A DNA stretch of 64,000 nt from the NCBI GenBank assembly GCA_016806645.1, contig JACSYO010001808.1, forward strand, positions 1,247,501 to 1,311,500, written 5' to 3'. Under the pieces are notes generated by a model. That model worked only from the letters and a program-made list of their open reading frames with translations, had not been told where the DNA came from and searched no databases. Of the stretch, positions 46,887-57,895 are shown one piece after another; position 1 is the stretch's first letter; each line of letters begins with the position of its first letter. This stretch comes from Ophiodon elongatus (taxonomy: Eukaryota; Chordata; Actinopteri; Perciformes; Hexagrammidae). The position numbers and the translations under genes were made by a program.

Positions 46887-48259
46887 AAATAATATTCTGC
46901 CACCAGAAAGCATAGAGGATAACACATTGAGCAAATGAAAATAATAATAATAATCCAGCAATTTGGGGAAACCCTGTCTACCATTCATCCATTTACAAGT
47001 GTTTTTTTTTTTTATCCTTCTCTGTACATTTGAGTGTCATTTTACTAGGGGACCATAAAACGCAGTGTTGATCCAGTTATTTTACACCATTTTTTTATAT
47101 GACAGGCTTTATTGTGCGTTATGTTGTAGTTCATTCCTCAGCTCCATACAACAGCTAGCCGGTGTGTAATTACAGCTTGTAGCGAGCAGCCAGACGGAGC
47201 GATACATGCATGAGAATCTGTGGGAGCGCTTGATTTATGGAGCCTTGCTGCGCGGTATCTGGAGTCCCAATCTTCTTGCTCACCTTACCACTGGGACACG
47301 ACGCCCAAACATGGGGCTGATTAGTGAGGTGGAGGGTGATTCTGGATGCCCAGAACCACGGCTTGGACCGAGTCCTAAAGACAGTTAGTGTCTCACTCTT
47401 TTCCCTCCTCTGTCCTCCTTTCATGCTCTCCCATCCATGATAAACTTCCTGAATGAGTGCCCAAAATGTAATAATATACACAGCAGCAGCAATAATTCTT
47501 GACCCAGAAGTGAAAGAAGGAAAAAAAAAATGCAGAATACAAACAAATCCTTGCGAAGAAAATTACCCCGAATTTAGGAGACTCACATGGGACTGAAGAG
47601 TTCTGGCTTCGTGAAATATGGCAGATGATTTTCAGTGGAATGTTTACTTAGACTGATACTTGACAGAAGAAGATCAGACCAGGGTTAAGGACATAGACAT
47701 TAATAATAGTCCCATTAAAAACTGAGCTACAGAGGACATTGATAGATATTTATAACGCGTAAACGATTAAAGAATTCAATCCAACAATGAAATGATCCTT
47801 AGAGAGACGACTTGAAGCTATTTTAGAAATGTTGCTGCTTGTAGTTGCATATTGATTGTGTCATATTTAAACATTTATATTAACTGCATGAACAGTGTGT
47901 GTGCTACTCGCCTACCTGCCACCTGAACAACAGTCAGTTGTTGAACAAGAAAAAACAAATAGATCAAAATATGTAATTTTGACATAAAACAGGTTCGAAG
48001 TTGTAGATCAGGTTTGAAAAATGTAAAATCTCATTTCTGATATCGACATATTAATTTGCTGATGTCAAATCTGAGTCTTAAGAAACTAGATGGTAACTTT
48101 AACTCCTTGTTGTAACTGCTCTCATGCGAAGACGAGCTCATTTACAGATTAAGTTTGTCAAAGACTCAGTTAATCCAACCGGCCTCCTGGTTTACTTCCT
48201 CAGGCATTTTTTCAATTTAACACAATTTACATTTTCTAATATGTTTCTTTTCATAATTG
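46887..48259. other. AT-rich spacer
   Basis: (AAT)5-like patch at 46939-46954, T12 run near 47001, A10 run near 47521. The 103-codon minus frame at 47170-47481 has no domain. Nothing supported. Confidence 0.5.
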
Positions 48260-48560
48260 AAGTATGATGACGACGCCAGAAGCTCGCCGGACGGCACAGC
48301 TGTGTGTGCCAGCGCGCTCGGCTGGAGATGAATCAGTGTGTTTAACTGTTTGTCCTCGCAGTACCTTCGCCGCATTGAAACAAGTCGAGTGCATCAATCC
48401 CATCTGGTGTCATCTGCCTCAGCTCGGCACAGGTGCTGCTCGGGAAATAACGTGGAGTTTATAAATGTGGAGGAAGACCTCTTTAAGGAAGAGGGAGAGT
48501 TTCCCTTTACTTTGGCAACCAAAGGTTGCTCAATCATTAAAATGAACCCTGTGCACGGTA
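48260..48560 (+). promoter_or_regulatory. Complex block, regulatory or exon-bearing
   Basis: GC-moderate complex sequence around the exon-like segment at 48362-48432. An 80-codon frame (48338-48580) runs through it. Without a protein match it could equally be a conserved non-coding element. Confidence 0.3.
48362..48432 (+). other. Exon-like segment of 71 nt
   Basis: TTTAACTGTTTGTCCTCGCAG provides a good branch-to-acceptor context, and GGCACAG followed by GTGCTG gives a possible donor. Between them the frame is open and reads YLRRIETSRVHQSHLVSSAS then ARHR, a plausible hydrophilic peptide. A 71-nt exon would change phase. I recognise no family, and a chance match inside a conserved element is quite possible. 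Confidence 0.18.
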
Positions 48561-49000
48561 TGTTTAGGTACATGGGTTAGTCACTGGCATATTCTCTTCA
48601 TAACTTCTTCAACATAGATGAGATAATCCCAACATTTGTAGTCATTTTTAATACAGGGATTTCATATTGGCCAAAAACTAAGGAATAAGGAACCTCTTTA
48701 TGTGGTTTCCAGTGAAAGTTTATAGACCAAGTCGGCATGGGGGGAATAAATCTTCTGAAGAATGTTGTTTTCCTTAAGTATAGTGAGGTAAAGTGCTTCA
48801 GTTAATTATGAAAAAAAGTCCTGGAACATAAAATCCTCAGAAAGTGGCTGTAGACTTGATACCGCTGCATGAGACGAGCCACCATCCATTCACCTTACAT
48901 CAAGTAAACAGAGCACCAGTACATGAACGTAGTATCTAAATCACAGTATTACTACTAATTCACTCACAGTATTATGATTCATGAGTTATAGATTTAATTG
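48561..49000. other. Spacer, nothing recognised
   Basis: AT-rich unique sequence. Confidence 0.5.
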
Positions 49001-49440
49001 AATAGTAAATAGCAGAGTTTATCGAGCTATCGTGGACAGTGTCCTTTGCTTTGAACCACTGATGTACATTTCAAGATTGTCGTTGCCATGGCAGCGACCT
49101 TGCACTTTCTGGTCACTACCCATCGAGGAGTAGCAGCATGACGAGCATCCCGCTCAGCAGCCCCTCCCCCCTCCCTCATGAATTTTAATCTGCTAATTGG
49201 CCATGCGTCGTCGTTGCCATTTGCTCCTGTGAAAACAGAGATTAAAATGTATTTGTCACTCATAAAACGTATTCACGTCTCTCGCTTTGCCCTTTGAGTC
49301 GGCCCCCGCTTTACGAATCACTTGTGGCCACGAGACCTTAACGGACCACGAGTTGAACATCAAACAGCCTCCGGTCTGACCTTTGATCACCCCTGAGGGC
49401 ACACTTGACCAGACGGCTTAGTTCAAATCAGTATTTGATC
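49001..49440. promoter_or_regulatory. Strong candidate conserved non-coding element with RFX-like site
   Basis: TAATTGAATAG, TTATCGAGCTATCG, an RFX X-box-like palindrome at 49082-49095, a second GTTGCCAT at 49213-49220, ATTTTAATCTGCTAATTGG and many retained CpGs at 49270-49380 lie in complex, repeat-free sequence. The texture strongly suggests an enhancer. Conservation must be tested. Confidence 0.45.
49082..49095. promoter_or_regulatory. RFX X-box-like palindrome
   Basis: GTTGCCATGGCAGC matches the RFX consensus GTTGCCATGGCAAC at 13 of 14 positions. RFX factors control ciliary and some neural genes; occupancy here is inference. Confidence 0.45.
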
Positions 49441-49441
49441 C

Positions 49442-49777
49442 ATGGACGGAGTCATCTCCGCTACACAAGGATCCGACGCTGCTGGTGTCGAGGATAATAA
49501 CGGCTTTGATACAGGTGGTGGACCAGAGAAGGAGTTGAACTTTAATTGTCCAGGCTGTAAAACATTTGTGTGACCTTTTCATGTGAGCATGGATGAGTCC
49601 CGACTTAATAACGAGGAGGCGCAGATGGAAATTGCCTCTCGGCTCTGTTTGATGCAGGTAGAGGAACCTAACATGTTACGAGCTCTCGGCTTGTTCGACG
49701 GGGAAGAAACTGTCGTCCAGAAAGCTCCTAAATGTCATTTGGTGATCATCAGCAACACAGATGATGAAGTTTCCTGA
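49442..49777 (+). other. One-stop 111-codon reading frame, possible pseudogene
   Basis: An ATG in good context (GATCCATGG) opens 43 codons ending in TGA at 49571-49573. The same frame then stays open for 67 codons to a second TGA at 49775-49777. The first part is acidic and Gly-rich and ends with a CPGC motif preceded by FN. The second part is acidic (Glu/Asp-rich) with ordinary amino-acid use and no low complexity. It could be a retrocopy fragment with a nonsense mutation, two chance frames, or a small unknown gene. No family recognised; no poly-A tail or direct repeats seen. Confidence 0.18.
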
Positions 49778-50560
49778 GCATGTGTTGTAAAGTTTATGGA
49801 GCATCTTGATTGTCGAATGCTTGCATTCAGATTGTGAACACAACACAACCCATTAAGTGAGAGGTTCCAGTTGTCTCAGTGCGCTTCAGCCCACCTACCC
49901 TCACACATCCAGCTCATTTACTTCCTGTCAAGCGTTTCTTTTCAATCTCGTTCCCCCTGCCTTGGAGGGCTTCGGATCTCCCCAACAATGTAGTAATCAG
50001 GGTTTCACTTCGCCATAATCATCTTAATGTTGTCCACGCAAATCAGCACTAATAACATTTTACAAAACTGATTTATTAGTCACAGTATCTACCTTCATAT
50101 CAGAATGTTAAACCTGCTTTTCCCCTGTTTCTTCCTGTTCTTTGTGTCTTGTAGAGACATGAGAGTTGTACTCAGCGTACAATGCTGGTTAACCGACAGC
50201 GCTACAGTCCACCCCTACTCAATTTGACTCCCACTGTGCCCCTGAACGACGTACACTAACTCTCTGCACTTCCTTCCACAACGATTTCCTTCTCTGGCCT
50301 CTTAAGAGCTACATGGCGATTATACAATACCTCACAGTTGGCTGGGAGTCGCTGCGCTTTGTGTGACTTAAGAGGGAAGGATGGAATAGAGTCAAACAGT
50401 CATTTCACTCTCCGCTGACTCTTTGGCCCTCAGATGAAATGTGCTCCTTCAGTAGAGCTGGCTCCTTTCCTTTCCAGCCCACTTTCTCTGCATCACTCAC
50501 ACTCTGGGAGAAGTTATGTGGTTGCTCTGCGTTTGGGCTAATCGGAGAAAATGTAGGAAT
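49778..50560. other. Spacer, nothing recognised
   Basis: Mixed sequence. An acceptor-like TTTGTGTCTTGTAG near 50142-50155 has no exon context. Confidence 0.5.
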
Positions 50561-51115
50561 TGGGAGGTGGGCGCACAGATAGGCCTGGATCTAATTATAT
50601 GCTTCTATTTGGACTTTCCTTAAAGAGCCCTAAAGGACATTTTAGTTGCTTGTTTAAATTCCAGTCTAAGAAACTCTGGGCAGTAAAGGAGGGATATTAA
50701 CGGATATCTTTACCCTTCAAAATGACATGCCATTGAGCAATGTATCCAAAGAGCCACTCAGGCATAGGTGTCATTTTATCAGCAGTCAGGGAGGCATGCA
50801 CGCTCAGAACCCCGTGTCCAACAAAGTAAATTCATATTGCAGCTAATTTGCACCAGCTAATAGGTTTTGGAGTTTATGCAATGGTCATGGTTCGGTCATG
50901 GCTTTAAAGGAAACAATGTTGACTCGCCGTCTCCCGTATTAAAGACAGATATTTTTTGCCGAATGTTAATTTTATCTCGATGAGGGTTCCTCCCTGAATG
51001 GATGGAGGTGCCTGACAGCTCATGGAGGAAGTTGTCTGTCATTAGTGGGAGCAGGTATCCCCGTGCACTGCACTCGTGATGTCTGCACTCATTGCAAGCC
51101 ACCTCAACTAAAAAG
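50561..51115. promoter_or_regulatory. Candidate conserved non-coding cluster
   Basis: Complex sequence with TCTAATTATATGC, GCAGCTAATTTGC and CAGCTAATAGG (CAGCTAAT occurring twice between 50850 and 50870), GGTCATGGTTCGGTCATGG (a direct repeat of GGTCATGG) and TTAATTTTATC. No supported coding frame. Confidence 0.4.
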
Positions 51116-51289
51116 GAATAGTTAAAAGATCTTAAATATGCAGCTTAGCTTGAGTTCTTGAAAATGACGAAATGGAGCTGCAATTGCTGTACTTGTGTAA
51201 AGTTGGTCTGCAGCGGCTTCAAGGTATGAACATGAGCTAAATTTAAGTTTCCTCATAATACCTGGCAGTAGTTTATTTTCTCAGGCAGC

Positions 51290-51770
51290 ACTTTTCCCTT
51301 ACCTCCAGCTGGAGCACACATCATGGAGCAGATACACGCTCTTCATGGATTTCTCTGGCTCTTGTTTCGGACTGTTCCAACTGCAACAATTAAAGATGCA
51401 CCTGCGTTACCTCGCCAGACACCTCCCGGCCCGTAGAAATGACTTCCTATGGATTTCTAATGGTCTTTTCTGTATGAGAGCCATTTAAAACAGGGGCCCC
51501 GTTACCCGGCTGCACCACCCATTGACCCTGCAGTGCTATGGGGAATTTGCATGACTCGATTGTTTAGACAAAGGTGAAATGTTTATTCCTATTAGCCAGC
51601 TTCCACACAAGATACAGTATTGACCCCTGAGATGGCCTGATCGGCTCTCACAAATTACAGCTGCTGTGTGGACGGCGCTCTGCTCCGATGCCGCCCAGGC
51701 ATCACGAGCCGTGTGGGGGACATGCAAACACAACCTAGGAGGAGGAAAATCAATGGAGTCTAGTCAGATG
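51290..51770. promoter_or_regulatory. Candidate conserved non-coding cluster
   Basis: Complex block including GCAACAATTAAAGATGC, GAAATGACTTCCTATGG and CTCGATTGTTTAGACAAAGG (a SOX-like ATTGTT next to ACAAAG). The 65-codon minus frame at 51536-51733 is domainless. Confidence 0.35.
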
Positions 51771-53163
51771 TTAGGTAAGTTGTCCCCGACATTTGCTTTA
51801 GGGACAGTCACAGTTGTTTAATAAGACCCCGAGCATCTCCAATCAATGAGAGCCTTCCATTTCCCCGTTTGGAAATCAATGGGCTGCTTGATGCAACACT
51901 GCTGACTTCCTAAGAGTTGTCTTCATCGCTGCACAGCACATCTTTGCACTTTGCTTTGGTTTTGATTGTGTCCTTTCTTCTCTGTTGAGGTATTGGACTT
52001 AATGCAGCTCTTCAGTGACAAATACATCCGTGGCATAAGGGTCAGACGTTTAGCAGAGAGGAAGAGCCTGCAATGAGTGCAACAAAGGGGTGCACAAATT
52101 CATAAATCCATCAGCACTAGAGATTATTCAGTGTGCATGTAACACCCTGTCAACAGGTGTAACCAGTGTATTTCCTGTCAGAGAAGATTCATGTCAGAGA
52201 TAAAGACCGTCTTCCTTTTTTCCAAGATAAGGACAGCAGTTAGTAGTTCAGACAGAATCACAGCTCCTATAGGTTACACGATTCAAGAAAAATCATATTT
52301 GAATCATTAAAAAGTCAAAATAAATGGCAGGAGACCAAAACAGCACGTTAATGTGAATATGAAAGAACATGCAAATTATCTTGAGTGTGTGTTTGAGCAT
52401 CTCTGACACGCATAACCTTCACTCATACAGACTCACGAGCGGAGCATAACATGCTTTAAATGTCATGAAATCTGTGGTTTACCGTATTTTAATTTGTCCC
52501 TGGTTCTAACCCTCCTCTCCCTCCTCCCCCTGCCCCCCTCCTCTTTCACCCCTCTGCCCTCCCCTGTCGTATTGATGTGCGCCCCCATGTTGAGTCCCCT
52601 GCACTACCAGGTATGACTAACTGCTATCTTGCTCCCGCGACTCTTTTGTCATTTATCTTGCTCCGCTATGCCGGCCGGCTGACTGCACAGCACGACAGCA
52701 TGTGGTGACAATAATTTGCACTGATCGGACCCCTCTGCCTACCCTGCTGTTACAAATGGCAATCGATTATCATGCGGTAGTGCTATCGACTGTCCGACAC
52801 TCGCATGTGTTTGTGTACGTGTGTGTGTGGCAGGGGCCAGGTTTGTGTTTGTGGAGCGGTGCCTTCTGCTGCTGCAGATTCATTTTTTGCTGTTACACAG
52901 TCGTGAATTCATCTTATTTGAAATATGTCTGCTGAACTGTAAATACTCAGGCTTAAGAAGTACTGCCCAGACCATCCCTGTGCTTCACGCAGGTTGTTAG
53001 TTCAGGCTTGGAGTCTGATTTTACCCCGAGGTGGCAGCTAGTTGTGGGCAAAGTCACAATATGACCCACAATATAATACAGTCGACACATAAACCGCTCT
53101 TTCATGTATGTCCAGGCCGACGTGTGTTATGATCAAATCAGATGAATTGATGTCAATAACATT
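51771..53163. other. Spacer with a pyrimidine tract
   Basis: A C/T-only stretch lies at about 52505-52566. The 77-codon frame at 52702-52935 lacks a domain. No exon supported. Confidence 0.5.
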
Positions 53164-53405
53164 AGATCTGCAACGATTTACCGCTTAATAGCCAACTATT
53201 TTGATAAAAGAGAAATTGTTTTGATTCCAGCTTCTTAAATGTGAATAATCTTTAGTTTCTTTACTCCTTTGTGACAGTAAACGGAACAAAACAAGTCATG
53301 TGAGGAAACACTGAACACCAGTTTCTGACATTTTATAGACCAAACAATTAATAGATTCATCGGAAAAACAATCGACAATCGACAATAATCGTTAGTCGCA
53401 GCCTT
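53164..53405 (-). mobile_element. MITE family copy 3, near full length
   Basis: Starts AGATCTGCAACGATT and ends AATCGTTAGTCGCAGCC, diverged terminal inverted repeats of the AGAGCTGCAAC type. Internally, TGACAGTAAAC and GACATTTTATAGACCAAAC match the family in reverse orientation, and an imperfect CAATCGACAATCGACAATAA precedes the end. At about 240 bp this is the most complete of three copies. Non-coding; a superfamily such as hAT is possible but not proven. Confidence 0.7.
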
Positions 53406-53849
53406 ATAACACGTCATTATTTAGGTATTGAATTGTGTAAACCCTCAATCAAAGTAGAATATTATAACTTCTATGCTAATTTAATCATCATGACTGAACT
53501 TCACGTGGGTCTCGAGCAGCTGCAGCATTTATTCAGAAGGTTTCCTACCACTTGACAACTTTACTGCTAATTTCCTCTGTGACACCTGTCTGCTCTGAGC
53601 TCCTCCCCCATCACGGCCTCTCCCTGCTCTCGCCACAATGCAACATGTAAACGTTGGATCGCATCAAAGCTTACGTGTTATTGTAAAATAGTGTCCAATA
53701 CTATTAGTCTGAATGCCATTAATGGTTGAGCCCCACAGCTGCACTACACGGTCTATATTTCTGTATCTATCTACTTCACCAGCAGTGTGACTTGAACATC
53801 GGTGTCCTACAAATAGAGTGTGTATAATATTGATGACTGGGATATGTGC
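53406..53849. other. Spacer, nothing recognised
   Basis: AT-rich to mixed unique sequence. Confidence 0.5.
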
Positions 53850-54410
53850 CGTTTAATCAGCACTATCGACCCGCTCGGCACTGTTGCCTTGTGCAGCCGG
53901 GGTGGAGGAGCGCTTAAAACAAGAGGGAGCGCTTGATTCCCCTGTCGGAGCTACATTAACGGCGCCCAGGCCCTCCCCCCTCAGCGCTCCTCTCTCCACC
54001 TCTCCTGTAACTGCATTGTGCTTTCGCTCAATCAATACTTGCAGCAATTGCTCAAATTAAAAGGAAAAAATAGGTTTGCTGAATCCTCACCCGGTGGCTT
54101 CCTGCGGACTCCTGGCGGGCGCTGTGGATCGCAGAGCACTTACAGGAAGTGGGGGGGAAAGGTGTTCGAAGGGCTGATTGATGGGCTGTCTCAGCACGGC
54201 GCTCACCCACTCAGACTCCACCAGACTGCCAACTCCCTCTTTGTGCAAGACTCTCCTGATGCACAGCTCCTCCATCAGTGGGAACACACGGGAGCTCCTA
54301 ATTAACACATGTACAAAGTGTCCATTTGAATATTTTCGTAGGTTTACCTTGTCTTTCATACGGCATCTGAGGTTTAACTCAAAGGCTTTTTATTCACCTT
54401 CATAACGGGC
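53850..54410. promoter_or_regulatory. Candidate conserved non-coding cluster
   Basis: Complex blocks: GTTTAATCAGCACTATCGAC, CTCAATCAATACTTGCAGCA with GCTCAAATTAAAAGG, then a CpG-bearing stretch at 54080-54300. Frames of 75-95 codons on both strands overlap and lack domains. Confidence 0.35.
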
Positions 54411-55078
54411 CCACTTTGTTGTTGTCGTCCTGCATCTGCAGGTTTTCAGGCAATAGCGCATGTTTCAAAGGCATCAAAATGTCAATGTTTGGATATAGGT
54501 GATTTGAAGGATACACTTTCTCTTTTCCTTCCCAGTCTGTAAACCGGTAATCACTCAGCGAATACCTTTTGAAGTCAGGAGAAGTTCAAAGCGGGTGTCA
54601 GTGAGGCTGTGGAAGACGACCCCTTCGCGTTCCAGTCGTTTTATGTAATTGGTGCTGTCTACCGGCGAGGCTGAGCCGAAGGAACATGGCCTTTATTAGT
54701 ACAATCGCAGGCAGGTTGGGCTTACCGACAGTAATATGTTCCAGGCACCACAAACACACATTTATGTGCATTCATTCACGCACGCACACACACAGGGTGC
54801 ATCAAACAGACGGTGTCAAATCACCGATGGGTGGGTGTTTGGCTCAGGAATGCAATTACTGTGGTACGAGGAGAGCTGCATACATGGAAAACACATTTGG
54901 TGCAAAAAGTTGATCTGGTTTGCTTTGGTCTAGGTCTCCCAAGGTGGCTCGGGCAACTTTTGATTTTAATACACTCCTGCTGATTGTCTGATTTGTTCTC
55001 TGAAGGAACTCCTAGTGGTCATATGTGCTTTAGAGAAGGCTGACTGCCAAAACGCAAGAGCATCTGTTGTAAAGAAAA
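54411..55078. other. Spacer, nothing recognised
   Basis: Mixed sequence with a short degenerate CA stretch near 54780-54792. Confidence 0.5.
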
Positions 55079-55132
55079 ATGATCAAGTAGCGTGTCTCTG
55101 TAGAAATGATAAAGTAACGTGTCTCTGCAGAA
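55079..55132 (+). repeat. 27-bp tandem duplication
   Basis: Two adjacent 27-base units (55079-55105 and 55106-55132) share ATGATNAAGTANCGTGTCTC and TGNAGAA with three differences. An isolated local duplication, not a microsatellite. Confidence 0.85.
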
Positions 55133-55239
55133 AACAAACATGATGAAAATAAGTGCAAAAGACAGCTTAGGGTTTAACGTTTCTTACTGCTTCACCACAC
55201 ACAGTCATACACACTGACGTGTCTTCCTTCAACCCTTTA

Positions 55240-55450
55240 ATAATGCTCACTCTCAGCCCTGCACACCAGCATCCGGAGGGGAAAAAAGCATCACGAGTCA
55301 AAAGGCCCATTCCCTAACCCTCATAAATTGCACGTAACTTGATTACAATGAGACGATTATACCTTATTAGCAAGGATATTATGGCGTCTTCTTACTGGGC
55401 CTCATTATATAGACTCGCATCTGTGACTGAACGTTAGCACTTCCTTTTTG
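55240..55450. promoter_or_regulatory. Candidate conserved non-coding element
   Basis: Complex sequence with TTGATTACAATGAGACG, TACCTTATTAGC and CATTATATAGACTCG. No coding frame. Confidence 0.3.
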
Positions 55451-57052
55451 CCAGTGTGCATGTGTGACCTGCCAGCCATTACTGCAGCTGGAGGAAGAGG
55501 TGGGGGGCTGAGGGCTGATCAGGATTCATGTGGTTTGGTCTTTTGTAGGCAGATAAATTCAGAGTCTCTCTGATTTGACTTTAAACCATGCTTATATTTT
55601 ATGCATTCATCTATAACTCTTATCCAGAGCAGTTCACAGAGAACAGAGTGGGCTTAAATTACCAGAAAAGAAAATCTTTTTTATAGTTATAGTGGTGTAT
55701 GAGGGACGTAATGCACTGACACTGGAGGTGGTGTAATGTGTCAAAGGGAAGAAAAACACATCTGAGAAGTGTAGAGGTCGGCACACTGAAAGGAAAATCA
55801 TGAGAAGAATGTTTAGAATGTTCCAACAATCTGCAGAACTAAACATCAGGTGTGTTGAATGAGTGAACTTTACAACAACATCCCTGAGCGTGCACATTGC
55901 ACGCACCGTGCACCTGCTAAAGCTCAGTTAACTTAAAAGGCCCATTGCACTGGGCAGCTTGCAGATGTAGCCACGTGTAGTTGTCTGAATGCAAAGCAGG
56001 ACTCTGCTGCAGGAGGATGTGCACGCTCAGCAAACCGTCCTCGGATAAATAAAGGTTTAAAAAAACAGCCAGATAATAGCCGTCCGTGATTACAGAGGCG
56101 GTTTGCAGCGCAGTCCTCCGATGGGCGCATATGTGTCGTGCAACTGCTACACCGCCAACAACAACATTTTCCTCCATGTCAGCCTCCAAAATGAGAGCAA
56201 CTGCCATATAATCTGTTTTTAATAGATGCTAATGCAGGAACACCTGTCATAGCCACGACAGCATTTTTCCCCCAATATAAGCCTAAGAAGATTACACGTG
56301 TTGGGAGCAGGTATTCCTGGATTAATTATTGACAGACTGTGAATTATGTGTTGTACCCAAATGTATTTTGGTAATGTGTTTGTATACAGTGTGCCTGTGG
56401 TTGTAGTCTTAGTGAATTCTATCCTCACCCATAATAGGTTGCACAAGAGATAGCAGACTCATTTGACTTTCATTTACAAATAATGGTCCTCGTTGTGATA
56501 AGGCCGCTCATACCTTACGCAACATGGAGTGGAAATCTGACTGGAAATACTATGTTTTCAATTCCACTTTAATTTCTCTTAAAATGGTTGCAAAAAAAGA
56601 ATCATGTAAATATTTTCGGAAAGCGCTGACAATCTGTTTTATCATATATGTTAGAGGAACATTATATTGATAAGCTTCAAAGTCTCTAAAGGGAATAAAC
56701 CAGGTGTTGGCAACTTTGGGAATAAACTGCAAAGTAATCCAGTTCTGCCGAGATTGGTACTTAGTGTCCATATGGAGTCATTATTCAGACGTGCATTGTA
56801 TTATTATTTATTTTACGTCTGAGTAAATGTTTGCCATCCTTGTCCTACTTCTTTAATTTGTTCCTGACTTTGCATTACCTTGCATCCTCTTTAGAATCTA
56901 AACTTTTCTGCATCAACCCCACCACCTCCACCCTCCTTCCTCCTTCCTCCTTAACTCCCCCCTGGTCGACAGCCGGAGCCGCAAATGAGTGAGGCTCCAC
57001 CTGACAAGCCACCGAGGGGGGTGAGGAGACGGGTATAGGTACAGCAGAGTTG
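55451..57052. other. Long spacer
   Basis: Minus-strand frames of 90, 96, 75 and 73 codons between 55634 and 56771 have no domain and no agreeing splice signals. Positions 56930-57052 are pyrimidine- then purine-rich. Nothing supported. Confidence 0.45.
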
Positions 57053-57088
57053 AGGGGAGTGGGGGGGGGAGGGGTGAGTGGGGGGGGT
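57053..57088 (+). repeat. G-quadruplex-prone tract
   Basis: G-runs of 4, 9, 4 and 8 bases with loops of 3 to 5 bases or less. Confidence 0.75.
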
Positions 57089-57220
57089 CTGCTATTTTAG
57101 ATCTTCTAAGGAGCTCATTAAGCGAAGGTGTGATCAGCACGCCTCCGCGTAGGTGGTGCTACCGGCTTCCGCACCTTTGCTTGCCACACCGCAAGTGAGT
57201 CAATTTTATTCACTGTTAAA

Positions 57221-57254
57221 GGAGGAGGAGGAGGAAGAGGAGACAGCAAGAGTT

Positions 57255-57301
<47 letters not shown>
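57221..57301 (+). repeat. (GGA)n then (TG)22 microsatellites
   Basis: A GGA/GAA purine array at 57221-57242 is followed by a perfect TG array at 57258-57300. Confidence 0.95.
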
Positions 57302-57360
57302 CAGGTGGTGGGAGCACACTTAGCCAACAGGCCCTTTTCTTTTCCCCCTCCATCTCCCAG

Positions 57361-57486
57361 AAGGCTCACCTCGACTTTCAATTCTCAGACTTGTTAGTGA
57401 GCCTGTCTGACATCGGGGCCGTCAAGTTATCGGCTGGATTGCACTTCATGACGTGCCGTATGATAATGTTTTTACCTTTTCACTGA
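57361..57486 (+). other. Exon-like segment after a strong acceptor
   Basis: CTTTTCCCCCTCCATCTCCCAG is a textbook polypyrimidine tract and acceptor ending at 57360. The frame after it is open for 41 codons to TGA at 57484-57486, reading KAHLDFQFSDLLVSLSDIGA and onward, not low complexity. It could be a terminal exon, but I recognise no family and no poly-A signal follows closely. It may instead be part of a conserved element. Confidence 0.18.
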
Positions 57487-57859
57487 GCAAAGAGGGGGTT
57501 ACTCTTCTACGTGTAATTCCCTCCGGCCCACAGCCCCCTCTCTTCCTTTCTTTACCTCGACTGAAGATTTCTTTATTTGACTTGAGAATTTGCTCTCGCC
57601 TCGCAGCGCCATCCTTATTCCCAGCAGCGCAGGAATCACGCGCCAAGGAGACGTTGACGGATGTCTTCTTCCATCCGCCGGAGAGCTGTCGCCCCGGACA
57701 ACGCCGACGATGACGAGGGAGCCTCTGACACGCTCTCCTCCAGCTCCCGTCTCTTGACACGAGCCTCCTGCCGCCATTGCCAGAGCGGGCCGCCACCAGG
57801 GAGGATGCTGGGATACGCTGCAGTGATTCACCTATTACAACTGGCTTTGGAAATGTGTC
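57487..57859. other. CpG-rich block
   Basis: GC-rich sequence with many CpGs (especially 57600-57800), open in several frames on both strands, including part of the 225-codon minus frame. CCACCAGGGAGGATG at 57793-57807 partly matches a CTCF core. It could be a small CpG island or a promoter, but no transcript start is evident. Confidence 0.3.
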
Positions 57860-57895
57860 GCACACACACACACACACACGCGCGCGCGCGCACAC
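57860..57895 (+). repeat. (CA)n(CG)n alternating tract
   Basis: About nine CA units run directly into about six CG units and back to CA, ideal Z-DNA sequence. Confidence 0.93.
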
